NCBI GenBank assembly: GCA_003427395.1
Contig: BFEA01000148.1
Location: 1,108,430-1,136,740 of the forward strand
DNA: 28,311 bases
Source: Chara braunii
Lineage: Eukaryota; Streptophyta; Charophyceae; Charales; Characeae
Direction: 5' to 3'
Shown in pieces: positions 1 to 8,917 of this stretch. A program made the translations under genes and the position numbers. The notes beneath the pieces are model-generated. The model did not search any database. It was not told the DNA's origin and saw only the letters and a list, made by a program, of their open reading frames with translations. Position 1 is the stretch's first letter; each line of letters begins with the position of its first letter.

Positions 1-30
1 CAAATGAATCTACCGCTAGAAGGAAATATA

Positions 31-178
31 CATTGCGCACATGCGCGCAGCACACCAGACGTGTGCAGCGCACTGCGCACCCAGATGCGCGGCGCGCGTC
101 GGTGCGCGCGCACCCTGGGTCCGCGCACAGCGCACTGCGCAGCACACCGCGCAGCGCACAGTGCCGGTGCGCCGCAAG
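31..178. repeat. GCGCAC-rich low-complexity island
   Basis: This stretch is built almost entirely from GCGCA, GCAC and GCGC words, far more GC-rich than the DNA on either side. It reads through as an open frame rich in Ala, Arg, Cys and His only because of this composition, so I do not call a gene. It lies upstream of the first recognisable exon at 302, probably in an intron of that gene. I see no other function. Confidence 0.6.
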
Positions 179-301
179 TATGATATAAACCATGGTTCCA
201 ATCCCCAGTCATCTGTCACAGACTACTGGAGCTGCTCGTTGTTTGTTAAGGGTGAATGCCACTGAATGGTGATCTTCACTAATAGATCAGATCCTTCCTA
301 G

Positions 302-457
302 ATCGTCATCGGAATCCAGATACGTGTCATGGAGGACTCAAGCTTGTCGTTGTTGTTGATGATGTTGTCGATGCCAAGTTGAGGTTATGGAACAAGGCTT
401 GTACTGAAGAGGAGGTGCGGCAACATATGGTGAGGCCTCTTGAAGGGGGTGAAGAAG
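302..457 (+). CDS. Exon 1 in window: C-terminal part of a LamG-like domain
   Basis: This exon encodes a stretch containing RLWNKACTEEEVRQHM followed by RPLEGGEE. That matches the end of LamG/concanavalin A-like domains, where a '(I/V)DEVR(I/L)WN-A-(T/S)-EEI' strand precedes 'RPLTG-E-GLVGYW'. The donor is G|GTAATG at 457/458 and interrupts a codon after its first base. The next exon supplies GA to complete a Gly, giving the family's expected 'EEGLVGYW'. The acceptor is less certain: CTTCCTAG ending at 301, with a branch-like CACTAAT about 20 bases upstream. A second AG at 318-319 is possible but would change the entering phase. Earlier exons carrying the first strands of the fold must lie before the window. 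The codons just before RLWN (Val-rich, then DDVVDAK) fit a beta strand. Family membership is recognised from the motif; the exon limits are inferred. Confidence 0.62.
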
Positions 458-1117
458 GTAATGTCACACACACATACAAAGTTGCGACACACCTATTTTA
501 TCAAAAAATGATGTTCGGCGATGTTTTTAATATGAGTGACATTGCGTGTCCATTCCTTGCGCAGCGGCATTTATTTAGTTTTATTCTAGGCTGTTTGTCT
601 GGGCACCGGGGACCCAACTTGTGCACGGATACACGCCCGGGTGCCCGGCCAGGCATGAACCCCAGGCAGTGTTCCGGACACCCCCAGCGCCCAAAAACGA
701 AAAAGAATAATTAAAAAAATTCCAGAAAAAAAAAGTAGAATAAATACTAGAATTGCATTACAAAACCCATACAGGAGTAATCAATGCTGGTCAGGGTTCC
801 TTCGGCCAGACGGAAGGAAGCGTGGGTGTGTACTATGATGTATTCAATCTTGACTTGCCGGGGAATAGGACTGACGCTCCCCAGAATGGACATGGAGCCA
901 GGACCATAAGGACCTGTTATTAAAAAAAGAAGAAAAAAAAAGAAGAAAAAAAAAGAATTGCAATACAAATGACTTTTGGCTAAGGGTCACATCCGAGTTC
1001 GTCACAGAATCGAAGATAAAAAAGAAAACGACAAAATCAGAGTTGGTCTCTCTCTGCTCACTGTTTCTTTTTGTTGTCTGGATGTGTTGGTAAGTTCTGA
1101 AAGTGTGTATCAGGGTC

Positions 1118-1271
1118 TTTTTTTTTGTTTGTTGTTTGTTTGGTTGTTTGGTTGCATGGTTTCTTGGTTGGTCGGTTGGTCAGTCGGGCAGTCAATCGGT
1201 CAGTCGGTCGGTCAGTCGGTGGGTCGGCGGGTCGGTGTTGGTCGCTCGGTCAGTTTGTTTGTTTGTTCAGT
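1118..1271. repeat. Drifting tetranucleotide repeat (TTTG to GGTC/AGTC)
   Basis: The tract starts as TTTG/TTGG steps, becomes GGTC and AGTC steps in the middle (about 1165-1245) and returns to TTTG at its right end. It directly abuts the 3' side of the minus-strand U6-like sequence, so on the minus strand the U6 copy runs into an AAAC-type tail. The apparent reading frames across it are compositional. Confidence 0.7.
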
Positions 1272-1371
1272 AATTTGGGACTGCTTCTTGATTTGTGTGT
1301 GTCATCATTGCACAGGGGCCATGCTAATCTTCTCTGTATCATTCCAATTCCGACTCATATCGTGAAACAAC
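1272..1371 (-). ncRNA. U6 spliceosomal snRNA-like sequence, probably a pseudogene
   Basis: Read on the minus strand, 1286-1350 closely matches U6 snRNA. It has the AATTGGAA lead-in, the intact ACAGAGA box, the U4-pairing GATTAGCATGG, CCCCTG-GCAA of the internal stem-loop, GATGACAC and then CACAAATC-AGAA. The 3' part follows the plant form (CACAAATC-AGAA-) rather than the animal form. Differences from a functional gene include GTGCAATG where the family has GCGCAAGG, a 5' end that does not form the usual GTCC-TTCG-GGAC hairpin, AAATTACTG in place of a terminal T run, and no TATA box about 25 bases upstream. This is most likely a retrotransposed or decayed copy inside intron 1. A divergent functional U6 is possible but less likely. 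Confidence 0.82.
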
Positions 1372-2257
1372 CGCTTAAGTGGTCAATGGTTTGTCTCACG
1401 GACGCCAAGCATCACTGGTAATCCTGCATGGAGAAGAGCCTAGTGGCTGCCTACTGGTCTTCTCACTTCAAATATACGTAAAACACTTCAAAAAAGGGAG
1501 GAAGAAAAGGAAAACCTGCGTAGGAAAATGCAATAAGAACAGTTGCAGTGTGGCGCCACGCTGTCTGCTCCTTGCTTCATTTGTTTTACAAAGTGTGTTC
1601 TTCCAGCTGATAGAAATGTGATAGTTTATTGAATATATACATAAGATAGAGGGATAGAAATGTGTTAGTATATTGAATGCATATATAAGATAGAGCGATG
1701 ACATTTTGCTACCAGTGTGATCTGATATTGATGATGAAGTAACTGGATAATTAACAGAACTCTAGTAGTGGTTAGCTAAGACAAAGGCATGAGGGTCAGG
1801 AGGGATGTATCGTGTTGTCGAAGGTGGAGTGAACATGACAAGACAGACACGATGGACAGGATGCGAGTAGGATAAGATGGACCAAGGTAGAAAGTGAGGA
1901 CTTGGTGACGCGCGGTCTTGATAGGCGGCCCGAGGAACTGGAAGGGAGTTCCCTCCCTGCGCCCGCCTCCCCGAGGGCCATCCTGCTGCGTGTCTGGGTG
2001 CTGCTAGTAAGCCTCCCGGCCAGCAGGGTGGCCCTCGGACAGAGGCCACGATTTGGGGGGGCGGGCCCCTCTCCCCCCTCCCTCCCTTGTTTGCAGTTCC
2101 TCCCTTGCTAGGCGACTAGAGCCTCAAGGGTTAGGCCGTTCCAATTCTCTGGTCTGATCTCCCCCCTTCTTTGGATGTACAAACATGCCTGCCGGTGATG
2201 AGCAACCGGACTGTTGCCCCTCTGAATAGAAGGGGCCATTGTGTTTTTCTGGGTCGC

Positions 2258-2350
2258 ATGGCGTACGTGTACGCAGGTTGCGCGTAGGTGCGTACACTTA
2301 TACCTGTACGTGACACGTACGCGCGTACTTGTACTCCCATACGTGGGAAT
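2258..2350. repeat. CGTAC/GTACG-rich palindromic patch
   Basis: The words CGTAC, GTACG, TACGTG and GCGTAC recur many times within about 90 bases, so the segment is rich in short self-complementary steps. It is a second island built from one short motif family, comparable to the GCGCAC island at 31-178 but with a different motif. No function is evident. Confidence 0.5.
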
Positions 2351-2367
2351 ACTCCTAAGATTGTCAC

Positions 2368-2420
2368 GCCCAGCCGGTCCTGCCCGGCTGGGCACCAGGA
2401 GGTCTGACCCCGGGCGTGCG

Positions 2421-2447
<27 letters not shown>
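2368..2447 (+). repeat. GC hairpin followed by a 27-base poly-A run
   Basis: GCCCAGCCGG (2368-2377) and CCGGCTGGGC (2384-2393) form a perfect 10-bp stem with a 6-base loop. Some 27 bases downstream is an uninterrupted run of 27 A (2421-2447). A structured segment ending in poly-A could be the 3' end of a SINE or processed transcript. However, the sequence right after it looks low quality, and I see neither a target-site duplication nor a convincing A/B-box promoter. Confidence 0.4.
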
Positions 2448-2451
<4 letters not shown>

Positions 2452-2742
2452 CCCGGGTTTTCTGCACTCTCCCAGAGGACCCCAAATCCGGGCTCATTTT
2501 GTTTTTTGCGAGTTGGCCCTCAAAGGGGGGGGAGGGGTGTGGTTCTAAATGGGCTAAAGGGGTTTAAGGTTTTTGATTTTTAACTCGAGCTTCGTTGGGA
2601 ATTCGGGGATGACTCCCAGGCAAAAGTTGTTTGTATTCTGATTCTGCACAACATGCTTTTGTTTCAGACCCCCCCCCCCCTCCCTTATCTTTACTCAAAA
2701 TAGCAGTTTTACATAAGCCGGGAAATGGGCCCGTACGCATAC

Positions 2743-2780
2743 CTGTCTCTTATACACATCTAGATGTGTATAAGAGACAG
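2743..2780. other. Nextera (Tn5 mosaic-end) junction adapter left in the assembly
   Basis: Bases 2743-2761 are exactly CTGTCTCTTATACACATCT and 2762-2780 are its exact reverse complement, that is, two head-to-head 19-base Tn5 mosaic ends. This is the junction adapter of Nextera mate-pair libraries and not genomic DNA. Translated on the + strand it gives the well-known contaminant peptide VSYTHLDVYKRQ. The sequences to left and right were joined in a circularised fragment, so their true distance is not given by this assembly. Exons on both sides belong to one gene, so order and orientation are probably right. Confidence 0.97.
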
Positions 2781-3087
2781 CTGTGTGCGAGAAAGCTTAT
2801 GAGACTACCTCAAAAAGGCAGCTGCAGATTCGCATAAACATCTATCTATCTCTGTGGGATGCTGTTCGCCACGCGGCACAATGTGAACTCGTGATTCTGT
2901 TCCATGAGGTCGATCCATGCGTGCACTTGTTGCCCCCTTCACTTCTTTCTATAATATTTCATGAGACAACCCCTTTTTGTTGAACACCCCACCTTGTGAA
3001 CTTCTCCCCCAGGTCGATCTGTTCTCGCTGTAACGTTTGCTCTGTCTATCTGGCTGCAACTTTTTTTCTGCACTCCGTTCTTGTCAG

Positions 3088-3215
3088 GACTTGTTGGCTA
3101 TTGGAAGTTTGACGAAGGTGGTGGGCATACAGCATACGACTTCACCTCATTTAGGAACCATGCTGTGCTCGGATATGGTCGCCGGAGACCTCGCTGGAAT
3201 GCCTCTTCGGCCCCG
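3088..3215 (+). CDS. Exon 2: LamG-like domain, GYWKFDEG segment
   Basis: The exon encodes GLVGYWKFDEGGGHTAYD, then a short insert and RWNASSAP. This is the classic 'GLVGYW-FDEGSG--A-DSSGNGN-G-L' signature of LamG/concanavalin A-like domains (laminin G 3 type). The acceptor TTCTTGTCAG follows a pyrimidine tract and the donor is G|GTAAGA. The exon enters with two bases of a split codon, matching exon 1, and ends on a codon boundary. Its last residues (SSAP) join the first residue of exon 3 (V) to give 'APV', the usual opening of the tandem-95/cadherin-like repeat. The LamG unit therefore passes straight into the next domain. The jelly-roll signature is clear. The ligand, probably sugar or matrix, cannot be read from this piece. 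Confidence 0.75.
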
Positions 3216-3517
3216 GTAAGAAGAGTTGTATCTCTGTTGCACAAAACGAGCTTGTGTTTGAGCGTTTTTTCATTCTTGTTTTCATCCTGTTGTTTTGGTT
3301 GTATGTGCGTTCGACGTTCAGTAACACCACACTATCCCTGAAGCAAAGACATACCCTACTTCCACAGCCCTGCCACTAAAATATTAGTGATTGAACTCTG
3401 TTACTCTAACTTTGAACATGCCATGGTATATTAATTATGACGTGTGTTTGCTCATCTTTGCTGGCAATACAATTTGTCTTCAGAGTTGGAAGTTCAGACA
3501 TTAGAACATTGCTGTGC

Positions 3518-3621
3518 TACCTTCTTCCCCCAAATACAACGTACGGTCATTATAGCTGTATTTGAGGCATCTTTCAGTCTAGATACAGCTATAATTACGT
3601 TGTATTCGGGGGAAGAAGGTA
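3518..3621. mobile_element. Hairpin MITE, copy 1
   Basis: The left arm starts TACCTTCTTCCCCC and the right arm ends GGGGGAAGAAGGTA. The two arms pair over about 39 bases, with a 5-base CGGTC bulge in the left arm and a loop of about 20 bases. Outermost TA on both sides is compatible with a TA target-site duplication around a CCTTCTTC terminal repeat, as in Tc1/mariner-type MITEs. There is no coding capacity. Copy 2 follows 121 bases downstream in the same orientation. Confidence 0.72.
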
Positions 3622-3742
3622 CGGTTGTTACTGCTGTCCCTTCTCAGCTCCTGTCGTTAGGAAGAGGCAAAACTTCTGACAACTGCTGGAGCGTAGCCGC
3701 TGCAGCCCTCCCCGGTTGCATGTATTGGGTAAAGAGGGTCAC

Positions 3743-3852
3743 TACCGTCTTCACCCGAGAACGCCCGGTCATTATAACTGTATTTTTTTGGCACAACTTT
3801 CATCCCAGATACGGCAATAATTACCGGGCGTTTTATTCGGATGAAGACGGTA
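3743..3852. mobile_element. Hairpin MITE, copy 2 (same family as copy 1)
   Basis: The left arm starts TACCGTCTTCACCCG and the right arm ends GATGAAGACGGTA. The arms pair over most of 45 bases. Like copy 1 it contains CGGTCATTATA, CTGTAT, an inner CTTTCA and AGATAC in the same order, so the two are diverged copies of one family rather than unrelated palindromes. The ends are again TA. I do not recognise the family. Confidence 0.72.
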
Positions 3853-5152
3853 GGCCTGTGAGCTGAGCTTGACTGTAGTTCGACTGGTGTAGAAGAAATG
3901 GGAGATTTACAGCACAAGTGAGAGATTTAGGAAGCTAAAATTTGAAGCTTTGTTTGTGGTGCCTGGCTAAAGGATGGACGAGACCAAGGAAGAAAAAACA
4001 CTGCAACTGAAAAGCACAAGTTGGTAAACAGCTTTGAGGCCAAAGTAAAGCAACAGAGCTGTTGTCATGTTAGGATGCACAGATGCGGAGAAGTCAGAGA
4101 GAGGGCAGAAGTAGGTCAGCAGAAGCAGAAACAGACTAGCGGTAGGGGTCGTGCTCCACTGCACAACATCCTGAATGCATCTCGATTGCTGCGTGATGCT
4201 GATACATTTCAGAATGAGCCTACATTTAGGAATGCATCTGGACAATTTAGACAATAAGCCAGATAGATGCGGAGCGTTGTATGGTGGACCGAGGCCCTAG
4301 GTAGTGGCTTCCAATCACCTGTAAGCCTGTATCACAGTGCTCCCATCAGAAAAAAAAGGGCAGATACTTTCCAAGCATTCTCAGGACTCAGGAGGCAAGA
4401 TGGTCAAATGGTCTACACTTTTTTAAAGTTGTTACAGTTTAGATGGTTTACGCTTTTAACTTTTAGCTTGTAAGTGGTTTATGCTATCAGGATGAAGATT
4501 GAATGAAAATGGCTGACACTGAACAGAAATGGCTGTTTTTGAAAGTTCTCTTTTTCCAAGATTAAAAGCTAAAGCGTGAACAAGAACAGCTGTTTGAAAG
4601 CTCTCTGCTCAGATTTCGTTGAAGATTAAACAGTGGTTTTGGAGTTTAATTGCATAACCTGTCTGTATGAACTACCATGCAGCAGCAGCAGCAGCCAAAT
4701 AGCTCCCAGATAACTTTCAATAGCTCCCCAAAAAATGGCCTTTGGGTTTTTATTGAGAGATGGTTAACGGAGGGTGAAAATTTCAGACAATTTGTTGCAC
4801 CATTTATAAAAAAAAGTTAAAAAAAACAATGGACATTTTAACCAAACTTGCTGCCAATTCATGGAGTGGACGCCATATTAACTAATTGCAAAAAAAAAAA
4901 AGAAAAAAAAAAAAGTTAAAAAACCGTAAAACTCCAAGGCAAAAGTGCACTTTCATGCACATATCGCGAACATTCCAATTTCAGAAATCTTTAGAAATTT
5001 CAGAAGTGTCATCAGAGGAATTTCCATAAAATTTGACCCCCAAACCCTAATTTCTGTTTTGGACCCATTAACCAAGGAGCTGAAAGTGGGTGTCCCCGTT
5101 AACCAATTGTGTGCCTCTTGTGTGCATTTTCCTTTGGTCTCTTTGGTGCCAG

Positions 5153-5291
5153 GTTTTAGTTCATTGTGCAGTTTCTGAGGGGAAGCCTTCAGAAATAAGG
5201 CTAGGTGGAATTGCAGAAGCTGGAGTGGAGCCAGTCCCTTTTGTTGTTAGTACTCCAACAATCGGGAAGCTATACAGAGTTCTAGAAGGAT
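5153..5291 (+). CDS. Exon 3: first half of a cadherin-like (tandem-95 type) repeat
   Basis: The reading frame gives VSEGKPSEIRLGG, then VEPVPFVVSTPTIGKLYRV. This follows the pattern of tandem-95/cadherin-like repeats: 'V-EDTP--I-L-G-D', then 'F-I---P--GTLY'. The acceptor is GGTGCCAG at 5152 and keeps the frame from exon 2. The chosen donor is T|GTAAGA at 5291/5292, a strong consensus that leaves the phase (one base) required by exon 4. A later donor, GTGAGG at 5321, is possible but gives a phase that does not match exon 4. Spliced to exon 4, the repeat is complete and of normal length. Such repeats form Ig-like beta sandwiches on secreted or surface proteins. Confidence 0.6.
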
Positions 5292-5577
5292 GTAAGACAA
5301 TTTCCGTTCAGAAGGGATGTGTGAGGGTTGTTGGAGGAGGGGACCACTCACCAGGACATCCTCCTCAGCTATGAATCTGAATCACCCGAATGCCTCATTC
5401 TCCCTTTGGCCATACTTCACGTCCCTTGTGAAGCACGTTCAATTATATCCTTTCGTCCCACCACCTCCCCTCTAGACAATCAGCTTCCTTCAACTACCTA
5501 CACACACACAGACCTACACACACACCTACCACAAGCGGTCAACCGGTAGCTGAAAATTCAGGAATGAAAATTCTGAA

Positions 5578-5866
5578 GTGAGAGTTTTGGGCAGTTTGAA
5601 AATCCCGAACGGTCTTGAAGTGGTGAAAGGTCCGAAAACCTTGAAAACCACCTGTTTAGGCAGGCTGCATCCGGAAGTGGTGAAGTGAGAGTTTTGGGTA
5701 GTCTGAAAATCTTGAATGGTCCTGAAGTGGTGGAAGGTCCTAAGACCCTGAAAACCACCTGTTTAGGCAGGCTGCATCCTGAAGTGGTGAAGGGTGTCCT
5801 GAAGTGGTGAAAGGTCCGAAGACCCTGAAAACCACCTATTTAGGCAGGCTGCATCCTGAAGTGGTG
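5578..5866. repeat. Minisatellite, about 107-bp unit, 2.7 copies
   Basis: Copies begin near 5578 and 5685, each with GTGAGAGTTTTGGG followed later by AAAACCACCTGTTTAGGCAG and CTGAAGTGGTGAA. A third copy (about 5789-5866) lacks the first part, so the last spacing is about 79 bases. The words GAAGTGGTG and AAGGTCC recur inside the unit, suggesting it grew from a shorter repeat. It lies in intron 3. Confidence 0.8.
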
Positions 5867-5892
5867 ATGAAAGATACGACTCTTGTTAACCT

Positions 5893-5900
<8 letters not shown>

Positions 5901-5925
<25 letters not shown>

Positions 5926-5993
5926 AACATGGGGAAAGAAAAGAGGGTTGTTGGGTTGGGGTGGAGGGTTCACAGAGCCACACACATACACAT

Positions 5994-6033
<40 letters not shown>

Positions 6034-6050
6034 ACACACACACACCCACA
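5901..6050. repeat. CA microsatellites, two tracts
   Basis: (CA)n occupies about 5902-5925 and a second, slightly interrupted tract about 5978-6050, separated by a G-rich unique segment. The His/Thr and Val/Cys reading frames over these tracts are artefacts of the repeat. Confidence 0.9.
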
Positions 6051-6202
6051 TTTAGAAAGGCAAAAGCAGTGTTCCCTAACAGTTACTTGTTTATACCGTT
6101 CCGCCAATGGGCCAGGTGTCTTGGACCTCTCCTGTTCAGGCACCAAACTTATCCTCTGAAAGATGTGAAAACTTGTGTCTGTTGTTTAAGTCGATGACAG
6201 TC

Positions 6203-6330
<128 letters not shown>

Positions 6331-7103
6331 CATGCCACCGCTAGGTGGCAGCAGGGGCGTGCTTCCACCCGTGCCTGTTCATCAAGAGCTAGTATCTCCC
6401 ACATGCCTTAAATAAGTCTCATCCATGTGCTAGCGGAACCACATCCCAGGTGTTCAATGGTGATGGTCGTTGAAGGAATCACAGTAATGATGATGACTAG
6501 TGAGGAACACACACATCAATGGTTAAGTTCACCCTCATGTAAAGAAGCCTGACATAATTATCCGGGCCAATTGTGTTCAAAATTTGCCAGTTGTCCAACC
6601 CAAATCATCCGGTGGAGCAAGAGGGTGATGAAGAAAACCTCTGTGGCTATGGAGGAGTAAGTTGTAGAAGTGGGAGAGTATCCAGCTATGAAGGGAGGAA
6701 GGAGAAGCTATGATGCTCATTCATCTTCACTTCCTTGGCTAGTGTTGCATCAAGAAGGCCCTTTTTTGGGCACTGGTTAAACGTGGACCTTATCCTTGAG
6801 TGACGATGCATGATGGTAGAGGAAGCATGAGGCATAGTAGAAGTCCCATGTCCTCCGAATATCCCATGCATAGCGTGCAAAGGAGGGGCGATCCATGCTA
6901 TCTGATAGCACAACTACTAGGAAGAGGAGGAGAAAAGAGAGAATGGAGAGCTGAAGGATAGTCCTGCCCACATTGGCTGATGGAGATCTATCAGACATAC
7001 GTTCATTCATCTATAAATATTATTTGTGATTAAATCGTGTAATAAGAAGAGGCAGAGATTTTGTGAGGGATGACGTGGAGGCATGATGAAGAGGTAGATG
7101 ACG

Positions 7104-7241
7104 GTGGTCCAATCTCCTCCTCCTCTTCTTCTTCTTCTTCTTCTTCTCCTCCTCCTCCTCCTTCTCCTCTTCTTCCTCCACCTCCTCCTCCTCCTTCTTC
7201 TTCTTCTTCTTCTTCTTCTCCTCCTCCTTTTTTTTTTTTTT
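7104..7241. repeat. TTC/TCC tract ending in a T run: probable tail of the minus-strand LINE
   Basis: The pure pyrimidine (TTC, TCC) tract ends with 13-14 T. On the minus strand this reads as an A run followed by GAA/GAG repeats, lying about 510 bases beyond the last LINE codon. That is where a LINE 3' tail is expected. The poly-Lys/Glu/Arg and poly-Leu frames here are compositional. Confidence 0.7.
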
Positions 7242-7751
7242 AAATATAAGCAATTCATGAGGTCGGGAATTCCTCAACATCTCAACCCGGTTAGTGTTGG
7301 GGCCATTACCCAGGTTAGGCTTGTGGTGAAAACCGAGTCTGGCGTCCCCTTGTCTGCAACTACAACGAAAATCCGAATTGGACAATTAAGACGCAAACAG
7401 AAATAAAGGAAGAAAACTAAACCTGGACAATGGAAACACAAACAACAATGAGGAACAAACTATACTTCAATTTCTCGAGATAGGTGACCCGACTACATCC
7501 TAAACCCTAGACACTGGGTCCAGCGTCTCATTGTCTACAACTTCAAAGTTGAAAATGGAGTAACCAGCTAGTATCCCAATTCCCCAAAGGTCATTGAAGT
7601 TCTAAAGCCAAGGAATTGCATAATGGTCTCCAAGCCTCTGTTCGTTTTGCCTCTCCCCTGTTCTCTTAAGTCCTATACTACTAGTAGGGTCCTGTTCCCC
7701 TGTAGCACTGACACCACCCTGCTCCCGTGTGGTTAAGGTTCGTCCCCATCT

Positions 7752-8797
7752 TTATCTTAGTGCTTGGCCTTCCAAGGTTGCCACTCCCCCTTGCCCCAAG
7801 ACTGCCTCTGTGAATCTTCGGATGAGGTCTTGGGCGTCTGCATGGTTCTGTTTGGTATTTCTCCTCATCCTGTTCCATTGAGCTCTGATGTCCATTTCCA
7901 GCAGGTTTCTAAAGATCTCTTGGGCTTCCTCTATGGACAGTTGGCGGTTGTCGATCACGTGTTGGCACCTTCTCTCCCATATGGTCCAGAGGTCGTATCG
8001 TCTGAGTAATTGGGAGCTTCTTTTCTCGAATATTGTCCACTTGGCTGGGGAGGCGTTCCCCGTCAGCTGCAGCACTACGTCTGTCGGGAACGGGGGCTTC
8101 GATATTTCTGCCGATAACGCCTTCTTCCCAACACCCCATATTTGTTGTGTGTTGCAGCACTCCATGAGGCAGTGGCTCATTGCTTCTCCTGTGTTATCTG
8201 AGCAGACCTTGCATCGTTCATTTCCGGGGTCGCTGTGTTCTTTACTTCTTCGTGCTGTTAGCCATGTGTTGACTGGCAACGCTACGTGGAATGTCAGCCA
8301 TTGCAGACTTCTTAGAACTTACCTTCCCTAATCTAATGGAGAACAACTGAGGCCAGGGCACCTCTGGGGGTTGCGTTAGGACTACTCCCATCTTGTCGTT
8401 CCATGTACCAGCGTGTCTTCCAGTGGGTGGGTCCTGCTTGTCAGCTTGTAGTCTAGCGGGGTTGTGTACCACAGGACGTTGATCCTATGAGAGATGTTTA
8501 GACGCCAGCCTCTCGAGTTTCAGGCCCACTCTGCTGGGTCCACTTCTAGATCCTCTAGTCCTGTAGTTGGGCAGTATATGGTGAAGTCCTCCGTTTCCAC
8601 GACCCTTACTCGTCTAACCGCCTGCAGCTGAATTGTGACCGGTGTCCTTGAATCTTTGTTGAGTTTACTAGTGGCAGTCCCTCTTTCCTTTATGTCGTAC
8701 ATCTTCGTGGTAAGCCAATTTCCTTGTGGTTCGTCCGTTTTCTGCAACCTGAAGGCGACTGCTGGTTCTCTTCCATGCAACCACGTCGTGCAGTCCC
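7752..8797 (-). pseudogene. Degraded non-LTR retrotransposon (LINE), C-terminal end of ORF2
   Basis: The minus strand encodes LTFHVALPVNTWLTARR and then CKVC-x9-H-CLME-C (near 8214-8156). This is the zinc-binding domain (zf-RVT type) that follows reverse transcriptase in plant LINE ORF2 proteins. About 125 further residues follow to a stop at 7752. Upstream, 8780-8520 encodes a compatible segment ending DLEVDPAEWA. It runs into a TGA and resumes in the same frame (NSRGWRLNI, then LWYTTPLDYKL) before a frameshift and further stops around 8400-8330. The polymerase core is absent: homology ends at the TTC tract at about 8797, the usual 5' truncation. It is not functional. It is inserted antisense in intron 3 of the host gene. 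Confidence 0.75.
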
Positions 8798-8917
8798 TTC
8801 TTCTTCTTCTTCTTCTTCTTCTTCTTCTTCTTCTTCTTCTTCTTTTTTTTTTCTTCTTTTTCTTTTTCTTCTTTTTCTTCTTCTTCTTCTTCTTCTTCTT
8901 CTTCTTCTCCTCTCTTC
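8797..8917. repeat. TTC microsatellite with T-rich interruption
   Basis: Long (TTC)n runs flank a T-rich core. The tract marks the truncated 5' end of the LINE fragment. Reading frames of Ser, Leu, Phe, Lys or Glu across it are not genes. Confidence 0.9.

Larger units (their letters stand above)
458..3087 (+). other. Intron 1 of the LamG/cadherin-like gene
   Basis: The intron runs from GTAATG to TTCTTGTCAG, with a pyrimidine-rich tract before the acceptor. It contains a tetranucleotide repeat, a minus-strand U6 snRNA pseudogene, a CGTAC-rich patch, a 27-base poly-A run and a library adapter. No other exon is recognisable. The 2395-2742 stretch has many homopolymer runs and may be low-quality gap fill, so the true intron length is uncertain. 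Confidence 0.55.
3216..5152 (+). other. Intron 2 of the LamG/cadherin-like gene
   Basis: The intron runs from GTAAGA to GGTGCCAG and splits the gene at a codon boundary. It holds two hairpin MITEs (3518-3621 and 3743-3852) and A-rich stretches near 4810-4925. One short frame at 4267-4320 is bounded by AG and GTAAGC, but it encodes nothing like either neighbouring domain, so it is not called an exon. Confidence 0.5.

Noticed and set aside
41-265. 74-codon frame over the GCGCAC island
   Set aside because: The composition is dictated by the repeat, and no domain or splice partner is evident.
973-984. CTTTTGGCTAAG, identical to 12 bases near the 5' end of U2 snRNA
   Set aside because: Flanking bases do not match U2 on either side. 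Twelve bases alone are not enough in a 28-kb window.
2631-2837. Open frame of 68 codons containing VSYTHLDVYKRQ
   Set aside because: The peptide is the translation of the Nextera adapter. The frame is an artefact.
3444-3866. 140-codon + strand frame and its 86-codon opposite
   Set aside because: It runs through both hairpin MITEs and the spacer between them. The openness is accidental and the protein matches nothing.
4267-4320. Possible exon between an AG and GTAAGC in intron 2
   Set aside because: The phase would fit, but the 18 residues resemble neither LamG nor cadherin-like repeats. Skipping it gives the expected 'APV' junction.
7496-7512. Telomere-like CCTAAACCCTAG
   Set aside because: Fewer than two full repeat units, so not an interstitial telomeric array.
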